Of a stretch of 64,000 bases of DNA, positions 9,841 to 21,600 are shown piece by piece. Position numbers and translations under genes: made by a program. Under the pieces are notes generated by a model. The model saw nothing but the letters and a program-made list of their open reading frames with translations, ran no database searches and was not told where the DNA came from. Origin of the DNA: Strongylocentrotus droebachiensis (Eukaryota > Echinodermata > Echinoidea > Camarodonta > Strongylocentrotidae). The stretch spans positions 310,001-374,000 of the forward strand of contig JAVYIG010000035.1 in assembly GCA_035222895.1 (NCBI GenBank), read 5' to 3'. Positions within the stretch are counted from its first letter, which is position 1; each line of letters starts with the position of its first letter.

Positions 9841-10345
9841 CCTAATAGTCCACTCCAAATTTTATTAAATCGAAACGGAAATTCTTTTTGATCGACGTTG
9901 CTCTAGTTATAGCTAGTGTATATGAGCAGGCGCGCACGACGCTAGAGCGTACAAAAAGGGCACCATTTTTTAAAATGTAACCACATTTAATGAATAAGTC
10001 TTTATTAAGTGCCTCAATAACACATACATGTATATCAATAGTCAGAATCCTAATTGCATTCATTAGTTGACGCTAGTTATTCGTGAAAATGTTTGCTTGT
10101 GATTATGATTTTTACATGCAGAGCTTTAAAAGTAAGTCACAACAAAATAACCTTTATTTTAAATGGATGTCATCATAAATCACAAGGACTTTGCATGCTT
10201 TTGACTGATTCCCTACCATAGATTTACGCGTAAAAAAGGATTTCAGGATTGATTCAACTTCCCTAGTATTTCCTTAACATTGATAAAAATGTGACTTGAA
10301 ATTAAAAGATTAAGGAGACCCCGCATAAATCACAGAGACTATGCA
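9841..10345. other. no recognised feature
   Basis: AT-rich sequence. No splice-bounded exon or repeat was recognised; the short minus-strand frame at 9842-10063 has no family features. Confidence 0.5.
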
Positions 10346-10351
10346 TGCTTT

Positions 10352-10404
10352 TACCCCCCCCCCCCCCTCCCCCCCCCCCACCCCCACAAAAAAAGGGGGG
10401 GGGG
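10352..10404. repeat. poly-C / poly-A / poly-G tract
   Basis: Runs of C (interrupted by T and A), then A, then G. They could fold back, and may vary in length or be assembled imprecisely. Confidence 0.8.
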
Positions 10405-10645
10405 TAGGCCAGGTGTTTTGTTTTTTTACATTTGAAAACGTTTGCTGTCATTTTTGACGGGATGTATACTTGGGCCTGCACGTGCTACGTGCTACGCATC
10501 GATTCTTGTGAACCACTATATGCTCTGGTGCTACTAGAGTAGAGACTCATGTCTCGTCGCTAATGAGAGCTATGTCGTCATAGTAGTCGTGTATGGCCCT
10601 TGAGAGATGTTACCTTTTAAGTCAGCTGTGTAGATGAACCATTCA

Positions 10646-10855
10646 GCTAATGCACTTTCGTAACCAGCCCGCCTAGGATTAGGGTAAGGGTTAGGGTTAA
10701 TTTGATTTTAGTCTAAATTCGCATACCCTCAACCCTACCCTAATCCGGCCACTCCCAATCCTAGCCCTATATAACCCTAATCGTAACCGTAACCGTAACC
10801 CTAATCCTAAATAATCCCGTGCGAAAATGTACTCTGGATACGAAAGTGCATTAGC
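10646..10855. mobile_element. 210-bp inverted-repeat element with telomere-like interior
   Basis: The ends GCTAATGCACTTTCGTAACC and, inverted, GCTAATGCACTTTCGTATCC (at 10,834-10,855) match over 22 bp with one mismatch. The interior has GATTAGGGTAAGGGTTAGGG near 10,676 and several CCCTAA/CCGTAAC runs near 10,770-10,808, so telomere-like repeats face each other. No clear target duplication. Probably a MITE. Confidence 0.65.
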
Positions 10856-10861
10856 GCCAAG

Positions 10862-12045
10862 CATACCAGGTGCACCAAGATGTAGATGTGATATCTGGAA
10901 GAGACCTCGCTGATGCGTTAAAGGTGCGGTAGGATGACGGCACAAATAAGGAGGTGAAGGATAGAGAAGTCGTTTCTAACGGTACACTCTTGGTGGGTTC
11001 AGTGGCCGGTGAGTCTGTAGGCGTGCATTCATGTAATGTCAATAGCGTAGCATAGATCCATCTGGTGGTTCCGTGAGCATGGTCGGCGTGTTGCCGATGC
11101 CAAAGTGAGAGCAAGCGGATGCACCTTGATAAGTAGACTAACAAAAGTATCCGTTGAAGCTTACTTCGAACAGAGAATCTACTGAACCTCCTGAACCTCA
11201 TGAACCCAACACAATAAAGAGCACCGATAAATCATATGAAGATAGAAATTGCCGTCAATAACGCATACTTCGCTTTGCTCAAACTGATTTGACTTCGCTT
11301 TAATTAGAGTTTTGTCTATGACTATTCTTGAATAATTAACCATGACTTTGAATTAACTTGATGAAACAAGAAATTGCGGACCAGGTAGCAGAAGTCCACA
11401 CATCTCGAAATACGCAAAACCACAATGAAAGATATTATGATCAAATGTTGCAATGATGTTGATCATGGTGATGATAATCACAGTAATAAAAATAATGTTA
11501 ATGGAAGAAGAAGTAATACAAAATAATAACAACAAGGAAAAAGAGGATAATGATAATACAGTTAATCATGAAATATGTTACAATAATAGGTGTAATACGT
11601 CATCAGCAATGGTAGAACAAGTAATCTTAAGTGTAATGCTATTGATTTCATATCGGGCAAAATACCCGAATTTTACTTCACATTTATATAGGAAGGCTAG
11701 TATTCAAACGCAACAAACAAATTCGTATAAAAGCCATAAAAGGCTATGGTCATGACCATTCAAAAGGGCCTTACATCAACAAAGTCGTGCACTTATTTTA
11801 ATTAATAGATACATCACATACGTATTCTACAGACTGGACTGCATCGATAAAGATTATTCCAACGTCAACTGATATAGCTTCGCCTAAATTTAACCACCAA
11901 GAGGAACTGGGTGAAGAAGTTAATAAGATTAGCTAGGCAATAAAGAACGCCTTACATAAAAAAAAAATTGACTTTTTTCATTAATGGATACATCACCTGT
12001 GAATTCTGCAGACACGACTGCATTGATAGAGATGCAATCAAAATA
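10862..12045 (-). pseudogene. antisense relic of receptor exons 3-4 and the intron between them
   Basis: The reverse complement of 10,862-12,045 aligns collinearly with about 27,300-28,620 of the receptor gene. It covers the end of exon 3 (TTTATCGATGCAGTCGTGTC form), the intron and most of exon 4 (GTACCGTTAGAAACGACTTC is shared). The exon part is diverged and the reading frame differs from the parent, with altered Ser/Thr codons and lost splice context. It is a partial inverted duplicate in the spacer upstream of the complete gene and is probably nonfunctional. Confidence 0.8.
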
Positions 12046-12589
12046 GCATTATAATGAATGAGGCTGCAAGATATGCAATGAGGTCTTAATGCTTTTATTT
12101 GAAAGACTTTAGGAGTATTAATGTATTGCGTTATCTGAGGCCGTTATAAATACCTGAAGATTGTTTTGCTTCCTTTGACAAAAATCAGATTTTGTAGAGA
12201 TATATTTTATTTTTTGATGCAGTTATCATTCATATATTGCGTTATCTGAGACCGTTATGCTTCTTTCCCAATTCCAATTTGTTTGGGTAATATCTGTGGA
12301 AAGAACAACCTTTGCATTAATGAGTTGTTGTTAGAGTTTAAAACACCCATTGGAGAAATTGCACGTTTCTCTTACATTGACCAACCAAACCATCTGTCAA
12401 AGTGCCTTTTCCCTAATGCCTTTAGGTAAAAGTTGATGCCGAACGTGAATGTCGTAGAGATCCTGGTGAAGATCTGCGGTTAATGTTTTTGGTTGTTGCT
12501 TTTCACTGTTCCTCATTCCTGGTATGCTATCCTTGAACAAAATACAACTACACTTCCTTCTTCTCCTTCTCATTTTCGTTATTCCGTAA

Positions 12590-13165
12590 TTTCCGTCTAT
12601 CAGGTGGCCCATTTGTTCATTCCTCTCTCCCTCTCTCTCTCTCCCTCTCTCTCTCACTCTCACCCACGCACACACACACACGCACACCCACCCTCTCTCC
12701 CCTCCTCTTTCTCTATCTCTCTCACACACACTCTCTCTCTCTCTCACTCTCTTTCTCTCACTCTCTGTCATTATGTCTCTCTCTTTCTCTCTCCACACTC
12801 CAAGTATCTTTCCGAGAAATGAGATTCTGTTTTCTATGACGGCGAGGAAAAATAATTCGTGCCTGGCATCCTTGTAAATTGTAAAGCGGAATCTCATTCA
12901 TTTTCAAATTACTAATGAATTGGTAATGAACAAAATATAATGTATATCGAAACGCCACGACCGATAAGAAATTCATTATTAATAAGTCATACTCCGTTAA
13001 CACACTAAATTATACTGTAACGTGATACACAATCGAAATTAAATTGAAATGAATATGCGGGAAAGTAAGGGTATTATTAGCATGTTGTGTGCATTTGTTG
13101 ATGTAGCCGTGTACGTGGACAGGGGCGTTTGTTAGCGTTGAAGATTTTACTTACTTGAAAAGATT
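12590..13165. repeat. interspersed repeat with internal (CT)n/(CA)n; member 1 of 4
   Basis: Starts with CCGTAATTTCCGTCTATCAG, passes through CT and CA microsatellite (12,625-12,800), then GAGAAATGAGATTCTGTTTTC and related unique sequence to GAAGATTTTACTTACTTG. Other members are at about 21,500-22,770, 58,260-58,935 and 61,260-62,195. Frames on either strand are microsatellite artefacts. Confidence 0.7.
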
Positions 13166-13365
13166 TCCCTCGGATACCTCCTTTCTGAAAATGACACTAT
13201 CGAAAAGAATCGAAGAGTAACCTGCCAAAGGGGCAGCTGTTTAAAGAGCTAAAAACCTTATAACAACAATGCTCATAATGCAAATGTATTATATCCTGTT
13301 TCTTTTGAAAATCAAAGTACATTTAATCGGACCTTTAAACTATTATTACCACTACAACTTCTTAT

Positions 13366-13366
13366 T

Positions 13367-13409
<43 letters not shown>

Positions 13410-13536
13410 AACTACTACTAATACTACTGCCAATTCTACTACTACTACTACTAGTACTACTACTACTCCTACTATTACTACTACTACTACTACTACTTCA
13501 ACTACTACTAATACTACTGCCGATACTACTACTACA

Positions 13537-13582
<46 letters not shown>

Positions 13583-13640
13583 TTTCAACTACTACTAATA
13601 CTACTGCCGATACTACTACTACAACTACTGCTGCTGTACT
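13366..13640. repeat. (TAC)n trinucleotide repeat
   Basis: About 90 TAC/ACT units, broken by a repeated variant block (TTCAACTACTACTAATACTA) that recurs near 13,408, 13,498 and 13,584. The reverse strand reads as poly-valine, an artefact. Confidence 0.9.
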
Positions 13641-13819
13641 GCTTCTAGTACTGTTACCATCACGTCTGATCATACTACCACTACAATCTGTGCCACCACA
13701 ATTACCATCGCCAATGCAATCTCTATATACGGAATGCACTTAAAGTTATTTCATAAAAAATAGTGATGAACTAACTGTGGGAAAGGTAATAGCGTTTATT
13801 TCACTATAAAGCTAGCGAT

Positions 13820-13843
13820 AGAGAGAGAAGGGGGAGTGAGACA

Positions 13844-13884
<41 letters not shown>

Positions 13885-14080
13885 TGTGTGTCATTGAGAG
13901 CGAGGGAGAAAAAATGAAATAAAAACAAAGTTATAGAACAAAATCGGTAGAAGACCTAAAGAAGGATATATAGAGAGAGAGAACAAAACAGAGAGTGTGT
14001 GTGTATGTGTGTGTGCGTGTGTGTGTGTGTGTAAGGACGAGTGTGTGTGTGTGAGAGTCTTTGCAGGCGTGCGCGTGTGT
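13820..14080. repeat. (GA)n and (GT)n microsatellites
   Basis: A GA tract near 13,842-13,881 and GT tracts near 13,996-14,056. No gene is supported. Confidence 0.9.
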
Positions 14081-14402
14081 GAGTATGAGAAAGCGAGGGG
14101 AGGAGAGTGAAATAAAGTGTGGAGAAGAGACAATGAAAAGACTTTACATTGAAGACAGTGACACGCAGAAAGAGAGACAGATAGAAAGATCGAGGGGAAG
14201 AATAAAAGAAAACAAGAGTTTGAAATACCTTTTTAATAAAGCTTGATTTGAATTAAAAAGAAGAACACAAAGTAGTATGATTAATAACATAGTAAACCTA
14301 TAAAGCACATGAAAGACTGAAATAAAGAATTGTATATAGAGACAGAGAGTGGAGGGGGGGGGGTACTAGAAAAGAAAGTATTGATATATATATTTCTCAT
14401 TA

Positions 14403-17400
14403 TTATTTGATCTTCCTAACTCATTTTTCCTGGACAAGATTCTGACTGACCTTAATGAGGACTTCTGTGATCCTCAGATTTCGACGCCAATTGCTTCTAG
14501 CGATCACAATGTTGTTACCGTCATGCCTTGTCTCCTGCCGCCTCCCAGGAAATCTACCAGAACATCCTATCGCCCCTTTCGTGACTCCTCTGTCAGGGCT
14601 TTCGGGCAATGGGTACAACAGATGGACTGGTCTATTATTGGGGACTTTGATGCTAATGACATGGCTTCAGAGTTCAATGACCTAATCAACACCAAGTTCA
14701 GACAATATTTTGAACTTGTTACTGTCAAACGAAGGTTAGATGATGAGCCATGGATGAATGATGAGATTCGCAGAGCAATCAATCGCCGCGATTCTTCCTT
14801 TCGACATGGGCATCCAGACTTTAAACGGTTGAGGAACCATGTACAGAGATTGATCGATAACGCGAAGGACTCATTCTACCAGCGCAAAGTTGAACATCTT
14901 AAGAAATCGGAGCCTGGGAAGTGGCATCAGCAAATCCGTCATCTTGCTGGCATCCGTAAGAAGCAGCTTAATCTTTCATCTGACGGCAGATCAGATATTG
15001 ACATTGCTAATGAGCTAAACACGCACTTCGCTGCCATCTGCTCTTCATTGCCACCACTCGACAGGGGTGCTCTGTCGGCTTTTCTACCAGCGCCCTCACC
15101 CCCTCCTGTGATCGACCGTCGGAGGGTTTATAAGCGCCTCTGTGGAATCAGCACTGCCAAGGCCTGTCATCCCAATGATCCCCCTTCGCGACTGTTGAAG
15201 GAGTTCGCTTATGAACTTTCTGAACCTTTGACCACTCTCTTCAATCTTTGCCTCAGTCAGGGTTGCTTCCCTGACATATGGAAACATGCATCTATCAGTG
15301 CTATTCCCAAAACTAATCCTGTCACCAGCTATGATCAGCTCCGGCCAATCTCCATAACACCCACGTTAGCGCGTATCTTTGAAGGTTTCCTCGCTGACTG
15401 GATTATGAGCAGCATCCGCCCGTTTGTTGACCACCGCCAGTTTGGTAATCTTCGTGGATCGTCAGTTACGCACTACTTGGTCAGCCTGCTCGACACCATC
15501 CACAGAGGGCTTGACAAGGGTGGCACTCTCGCTAACCTCTGCGTTGTGGACTTTTCTAAGGCTTTTGATCATGTCAACCACACCATTGTTATGAACAAGT
15601 TGATCGACTTAGGTGTTGATCACTCTATCATCCCTACTATCTGCAGCTTCCTTTCCAACAGAGCGCAGACCGTCCGCTACCATGGGAAATCCTCTCAACA
15701 ACAAGCCATCACCTGTGGGGTACCCCAAGGTACTCGCCTCGGACCAGTCCTGTTTCTGGTCCTTATCAACGATGCAGCTCTTGAAAGTGATAACCGATGG
15801 AAATATGTGGATGACTTGACAATCGTGGAGGTCTTGAAGAAAACGCATCCATCTGAATTGCAGTCGCATCTAGGCTCGTTGATCCAATGGTGCAAAGACA
15901 ACGACGTTGTCCCGAATGCTGCTAAGTGTAAAGCTATGCAGATTTCATTTCTTCGCCAGCCCCCGCCACCAATCGTTCTTGACATCAACTCTACCACACT
16001 GGAAGCTGTCTCATCCCTTAAGCTCCTAGGGGTCTTCCTTCAGGATGATCTCAAATGGGATGGGCAGGTCAGTCGTTTGATCTCCAACGCTTCCAGAAGA
16101 CTTTATCTCTTGACTAAGCTTCGGAGGAATGGTGTTACCACCAAGGATCTTACTACTATCTACATGTTGTACATCAGGCCAGTGCTAGAATTTGCAGCAC
16201 CTGTTTGGACATCAGGCATCACAAACAACCACTCTGTAAGCATCGAGCGAGTTCAGAGGAGAGCTCTCAGGATTATTACCTACCCTGACTCTAGAACTTA
16301 TGATGAACTGCAATCTCATCTTGGTGTCTCCTCTCTTAAAGAGAGACGCACATCCCTTTCTCTAAGATTTGCAGAATCACTTCTCCAATCGAAGGTTCAT
16401 CGACATCTCCTGCCCGAGAGCAGAGTCAATGACTGTAGCCGCATTCTGCGAAATGCACTTGATTTGTCCTTGCCTAAGATGAGAACTACGAGGTACCGAA
16501 CTTCCCCCATCCCATCTTTCACTCGATCCTTGAATAATAATAAATAGAGGCTTAGGTAATTATCAGTATGTTGTATGTCATGTATTTCAGCAATAATATA
16601 ATTATGTGCAATATTAATTGTCATGATGATTGGCACAGCAGGTTCTTCCATTCATTCATATTTTGATGTTCCATGTACTTTTATCCTTCCTCTCACTCTC
16701 TCATCCCTTTTCTCTATCTGAACTTGCCACTTTTCAAATTTCCTTTTCTTCTTCAGTTCTGGTCTTTCCTCTCTATTTCTATTTCACTCCCAGCCCCTCT
16801 CTCTCAGCTCTATCGCTCTATCTCTCTGTCTCTGTCTCTCTCTTTGCTCTCTCTGCCTCTTCCTCTTTATCCCTTTGTCTCTCCTTCCTCCCCTCTGTTT
16901 CTCTCTCACACTTTCTGTCCCTCCCTCCTCCTCTGCACCTCTTTTCTCTTATGATGATGTTTTACAGTACAACATTCTATAATTATATGTTATTTTTTAC
17001 TGTGACCAATAACAACTAAGGAATTCCATTTCTTTTTGAAAATTATGATAAATTGAGGCTTAGGTAATTATCAGTATGTTGTATGTCATGTATCTCAGCA
17101 ATATAATTATGTGCAATGTTAACTGCCATGATGATTGGCATAGCGGGTTCTTCCATTCATTCGTATCTTGATATTGCATGTACTTTTATCCTTCCTCTCA
17201 CTCCTTTATCCCTTTTTTCTATTCGAACTTGCTTCTTTTCAAATTTTCTTTTCTCTTCTTCAGTTCTGGTCTTTCCTCTTTATTTTTATTTCACTCCCAT
17301 TCTCTCTCTCTCAGCTCTATGTCTGTCTCTCTGTCTCTCTCTCTGCTTTTTTCTCTTACTTCTTTCATCTCTTTTTCCTCCTCTCTGTTTCTCTCTCTCA

Positions 17401-17985
17401 CTTTCTGTCTCTCCCTCCTCTTCTCCACCTCATTCTCTTCTGATGATGTTTTTGACAGTGCAACATTCTTTAATTATCTGCTATTCTTACTGTAATCAAT
17501 AATACCTAAGGAATTCCATTGTTCTCATGTGCAATAGGTTTATACATTATACTGTACTCATATCACGCTTGTGATTAGCACACTGCCAAGACTCCAATTG
17601 TAATACTTTTTAATACTTTTTAATACTCAATACTCAATACTCAATACTCAATACTCAATACTTAATTACAATTTTTCCAATGTCACAGTTAATTGAATTC
17701 ACGTATCTGTATACATTTTATTTGTTTATATGTCAACACTTATTCATTTTTGCTAGCAATATTTCATATCTTGTATTTTTTTTTAAGAATCTTTTTTTGT
17801 TGTTTTGTTTTCTTGTTATTACTTTAATGTTTTAACTTAAAAATGTATTCATTGTTATATATTTGTCCTCATTTGCTATGTTATCTTTATGTTTTTGAAT
17901 GCTTTTTATATTGATGTAAACTTGCATTTTTAGTCTTCGGACTTGTTGACAAGTAATGAATAAAACCTTATTTGAACTTGAACTA
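14403..17985 (+). mobile_element. 5'-truncated LINE (CR1/L2-like, Jockey superfamily)
   Basis: The element begins inside the endonuclease domain, so it is 5'-truncated as is usual for target-primed insertion. It carries one long RT frame, a 3' UTR with CT-rich tracts and an internal ~508-bp tandem duplication (starts near 16,547 and 17,055), and ends with AATAAAACCTTATTTGAACT plus short TTGAAC repeats. Tails of that kind are typical of CR1/L2-like elements. The homologous region near 59.1-59.7 kb lacks it, so it probably inserted after the gene duplication. Confidence 0.85.
14523..16547 (+). CDS. non-LTR retrotransposon reverse transcriptase
   Basis: 674 codons from the first ATG. The frame is open back to 14,385 and upstream includes SSDHNVV, the conserved C-terminal endonuclease motif, so the true ORF was longer. 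RT blocks are visible: VVDFSKAFDHVNH with the catalytic Asp at 343, CGVPQGTRLGPVLFLVLIND, and YVDD at 428-431. The C-terminal segment (RPVLEFAAPVW, IERVQRRALRII) is typical of CR1/L2-like ORF2 proteins. The absence of stops suggests a recent insertion, though it lacks most of its endonuclease and probably cannot move by itself. Confidence 0.9.
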   Translation: MPCLLPPPRKSTRTSYRPFRDSSVRAFGQWVQQMDWSIIGDFDANDMASEFNDLINTKFRQYFELVTVKRRLDDEPWMNDEIRRAINRRDSSFRHGHPDFKRLRNHVQRLIDNAKDSFYQRKVEHLKKSEPGKWHQQIRHLAGIRKKQLNLSSDGRSDIDIANELNTHFAAICSSLPPLDRGALSAFLPAPSPPPVIDRRRVYKRLCGISTAKACHPNDPPSRLLKEFAYELSEPLTTLFNLCLSQGCFPDIWKHASISAIPKTNPVTSYDQLRPISITPTLARIFEGFLADWIMSSIRPFVDHRQFGNLRGSSVTHYLVSLLDTIHRGLDKGGTLANLCVVDFSKAFDHVNHTIVMNKLIDLGVDHSIIPTICSFLSNRAQTVRYHGKSSQQQAITCGVPQGTRLGPVLFLVLINDAALESDNRWKYVDDLTIVEVLKKTHPSELQSHLGSLIQWCKDNDVVPNAAKCKAMQISFLRQPPPPIVLDINSTTLEAVSSLKLLGVFLQDDLKWDGQVSRLISNASRRLYLLTKLRRNGVTTKDLTTIYMLYIRPVLEFAAPVWTSGITNNHSVSIERVQRRALRIITYPDSRTYDELQSHLGVSSLKERRTSLSLRFAESLLQSKVHRHLLPESRVNDCSRILRNALDLSLPKMRTTRYRTSPIPSFTRSLNNNK

Positions 17986-18608
17986 GTCAGACCACCAAAC
18001 TGATTCCGACTCCAACCGACCAATCCTTGGCCGGTGTGGGGTAAGGTAACTTTTTGTTCCGGTGTCGGACTTGTTGGTGTGGGCGGCATAGCAATTATAG
18101 ATATATCATTTATCGCATCAATACGTCGCATGCAGTCAGGCACTACGTTAAACGAAAACATAAACAAATGCCAGTTTGATACCATGGTGATAAGCGCCTC
18201 ACATCATTTCAGCGGACTGCATCTATTGAACTCATGTATTTTTCTCTCATTTTCCTCATGCTCTCATTGAGCATTTCGCAAATTAAACGTACCAAGATAA
18301 CAGCGTTTTTAAAGCAGAGCGGTGCCAAATCACCTTAATCTTGAGTCATTCCTGGGTTCTTCAGTTTTGATTTTTAATTTCATGCGTTAAATGAGCAGAT
18401 TATTAGAAGGAAACTTCTAAATTAAGTTCAACGAGTTCAGTGTGTGAAAAAGGGAGAAAAACACTAGTGACTTACACATTTTGAGAGGAAAGGAGATGAC
18501 CTCACTTGACTCTAATGGTTCAAGATTTGTCTCAATATACTTCAAAACTCTTTAACTCTATTGACAATATCGATCTAAGATTGGGATTTGTGAAAGATAA
18601 TCATCATC
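17986..18608 (+). promoter_or_regulatory. conserved 5' flank of the receptor gene
   Basis: About 18,110-18,608 aligns with 59,670-60,074 upstream of the second first exon, including CCATGGTGATAA, AAATTAAACGTACCAAGATA and AACTCTATTGACAATATCGA. Conservation up to the ATG suggests 5' UTR and promoter sequence. No TATA box or start site could be assigned. Confidence 0.4.
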
Positions 18609-18671
18609 ATGGTTGATTTACCTTTGAGTGGACTAAGGATATTCCTTGCCTTGTGTGGGTTTTTTTCTCTG
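18609..18671 (+). CDS. receptor exon 1: signal peptide
   Basis: MVDLPLSGLRIFLALCGFFS plus L, ending at a GTGAGT donor, phase 0. A charged residue followed by a hydrophobic core fits a signal peptide. The same exon with a one-residue change (CGG for CGF) and a GTAAGT donor recurs at 60,075-60,137, which supports the start and the splice site. Confidence 0.85.
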
Positions 18672-21600
18672 GTGAGTAAATGAAAAAAATAATCATTTTA
18701 TCTCTTCAAAAACTAAAATTCAGATGGTTTGTTGGCAATCCAAAGAATGTCATTCCTTGAAACAGAAATGACTGAAAATAGAGTATTTCATGTTAAACAT
18801 GTGTTAAATTTGATTACTTTCTGTAATGAATAATCGTTAAATGCATTTTTAAAATATTGTATTTTGTAAGGAATTTAAATCCTTAGTGATTTTGTATATC
18901 CTTATTCACGAGTTTTGTCATGGTAAAACATTTAACTATTTCTATTCTACTGTTCTTATAAATTATCCCACATGTCGTAATCCTGTCATTGGTATTATTC
19001 TTTCCTCAAAAATCTTTCATATGGGGCCGATTAGAAGAATTGAGAAGGACATATAATATAAAGGAAAAGAATGGAAGAGATGATGATGGAATGGAGCTTT
19101 ATACAAAACTTACACGACACTATATTTGGTTTATGTGTTAGGTTTTTATGTGTACACCATAAATGAGGTATTATAAGACACTGATGTCTGGACATACTGT
19201 TGTGCCACGAGCACTTTTGTACAATGATATTGGTTTTCTAGACTAGAGTAAAATATGCCTAGGAAACTAACAATCGTCATTTGCAAAGATATTTTGATTG
19301 ATGTTACTGTGGTATGTGAATAGTTCATTGGGACATAGGTTAGTCCATTTGTATAAGATGGTTTGAAAATTGTCCTTTTTCCCGATAAAGTGCAGTGTTT
19401 GTAATCTATCGCTAATTCAGAGAAGATCAGATTTCATATAAATCAGTTTTGATCAAGGGTGTCTAGTTGCCGAGGGTCCTCCTCAAACTACATAATGGTA
19501 TTTCAGTTATGTTGCATATATTCGTTATGGGACACAAATTAGTAATCACTGTTAAACCTAGCTTTAAACATAATGTGACTACTAGTATTATATTTGTTCA
19601 CAATAATTCTAAACTTTTTATCACTGAAGAAGGTACATGTCTGTTGAAACTTTGCTTGTTTCAAAGTATTGGGTTTTCATTACATTCAAAATGAATTTAG
19701 ATAATACACAATTATTATTCATATCATTCAAAGTAAGATGTATTCGATCCCAATATAGAAGAAAAGGGGTATTCTGTTGGTTGGAGGGCAAAAATTGATA
19801 TAATACATTCCATCAAGAAAACATATATTTCTGCTAAAGAAGAATCTGATTGGTTAGAAGAATGGCAGAGGAGATTTCTTTTGTTATGCAATGGTCAACC
19901 CATTCATGAGGAGTAATGATACTCACGAGATACTCGACCGGGTTTAGATTATGCAATGAACCATACATCGATTAGTGATTCAGATCGTTTTATATGTACA
20001 ACCATAACCATTAAAGATAATGATTATACCATGGTGAATATTTATGGTCATATAGTCTTGTTAAGGCGATGGGAATTTTGGTCGGAGCAAAGGTCGTGTT
20101 TAGAGCTAGTTGGCGTAAAAATGGTGAGGTCGGCGTAAAGGTCGGAGTAGTGATCGTCTGAACAATGGTCGTGTTCGCTACGCCTACCTTTACCCCGCCC
20201 GATTTACTCCTGGATTTATCCAGGAGTAACGCGCTGACACGTTTAGAGGGTAGCGTATTAAATTTGAACGTTTGGATGCTCACACTTTGTACTCGAGTTT
20301 CTTCGACCTGTCACGAGAGTTGTTTGTTTATAATCGAAAATTAGAATTGGAACGGTTTAGATGCGGAAGGTGGGTTGAGGTCGATTAGTGCGGACGCCAC
20401 CACTTACAGGGGTGGATCCAGGATCCCCTTTTACCTTTAAAAAAAATCACATAAATAATGTTCAGTTTACTCAGAAATGTATCAGAATGGACCATAGAGC
20501 ATCTTAAAATGCACGTCCCTACCTCAAACCGTAAAGACTTCGCGTTTGCAATTTCATACACATCACGCCCCTCCCCCTCCCCACCCCCTTGTAAAATCCT
20601 GGATCCGTCCCTGACTTCTGGAAGTTACACTGAGTAAGACTTGGTCGGTGGAAGGTCGTGTTAACTTAATCGAGGCTAGTTGGTCCGAGTAAGAGGGTGT
20701 GGACAACTAAAGGTGTAAGTCAAATATTCAAGAGGTATTTACTGCTGCAGAGATTAACTTACGCTGACTAGGAAGCCCCGGTATGAACCTGGCTTATATA
20801 AAGCAGACCTAAAGAACAGTGTTCATTTTAAAAGGACATATAGCTTTCTATGTGTAAATGGCACCAGTTATTCGAGGTGTGGATTAAAATACTTAGTCTA
20901 TTTCACAGTTAAACAGAGAAGGAAACCGTCTTTTAGATAGCATTACTCTCATTATCATGAGCAGGATTATTTATGAACATGAAGGAATAGATATATGGTG
21001 AATTCATAAACCCTCATTACGGAGATATATATGGCGTCAAGTCAATCCCATGATTCAAGGTAGATTAGATTTACGGTTGATATCAGATATACACTTCAAG
21101 ATTTTATCAACAGAGTAGATATTGCCAAATGTGGGTAGTGGTCATTCAGCAATAGTGTTGTATATACGAGCTGGCAATAGGAAGAAGATATCCGAATATA
21201 TCAATTGGAAATTTAATAATTCGTTTTGTAAAGATGGATAATTCTGCAAGAAATGCCAACTAATATGAATGAATACACAGTTTCAGCAGCGGATCCGAGA
21301 TTTTCAGAAAAGGGAGGCGAAGCCGTGGTGCACGCGAGGCTACTAGGGAGAGCCGCTTGCTCCTCCTCTCAACTCTCTCTTCAAAGTCACTGCATGTCTC
21401 TCTTCTTTCGTTTGTATCTTTACCCTTTTCTTTATCTAAAACTGTATTTGCTTCTCAGTGTTCCATGTACCTAACTATACTCCTCCCTCTTCTCACTCTG
21501 TTCTCATTTCCGTTGTTCTGAAATTTTAGTCTATCAGGTGGTGCATATTTTTTGTCTTTTTTTTTTTTCAATATATTTTTTTTATTGATTTCAACGACAC

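Larger units (their letters stand above)
19837..21275 (+). pseudogene. relic of an L1/Tx1-like LINE endonuclease, interrupted
   Basis: Pieces in shifting frames read SDWLEEWQRRF (19,855), DRFICTTITIKDNDYTMVNI (to about 20,046), WRQVNPMIQGRLDLRLISDI (21,030-21,090), GSGHSAIVLYI and WKFNNSF (21,140-21,225). These match the order expected in a LINE endonuclease, ending before the RT. Several stops are present. Sequence between about 20,047 and 20,880 is unrelated insertion material. Dead fragment; absent from the second gene copy. Confidence 0.55.

Noticed and set aside
13362..13739. 125-codon minus-strand frame, almost all valine
   Set aside because: It is the translation of a (TAC)n repeat.
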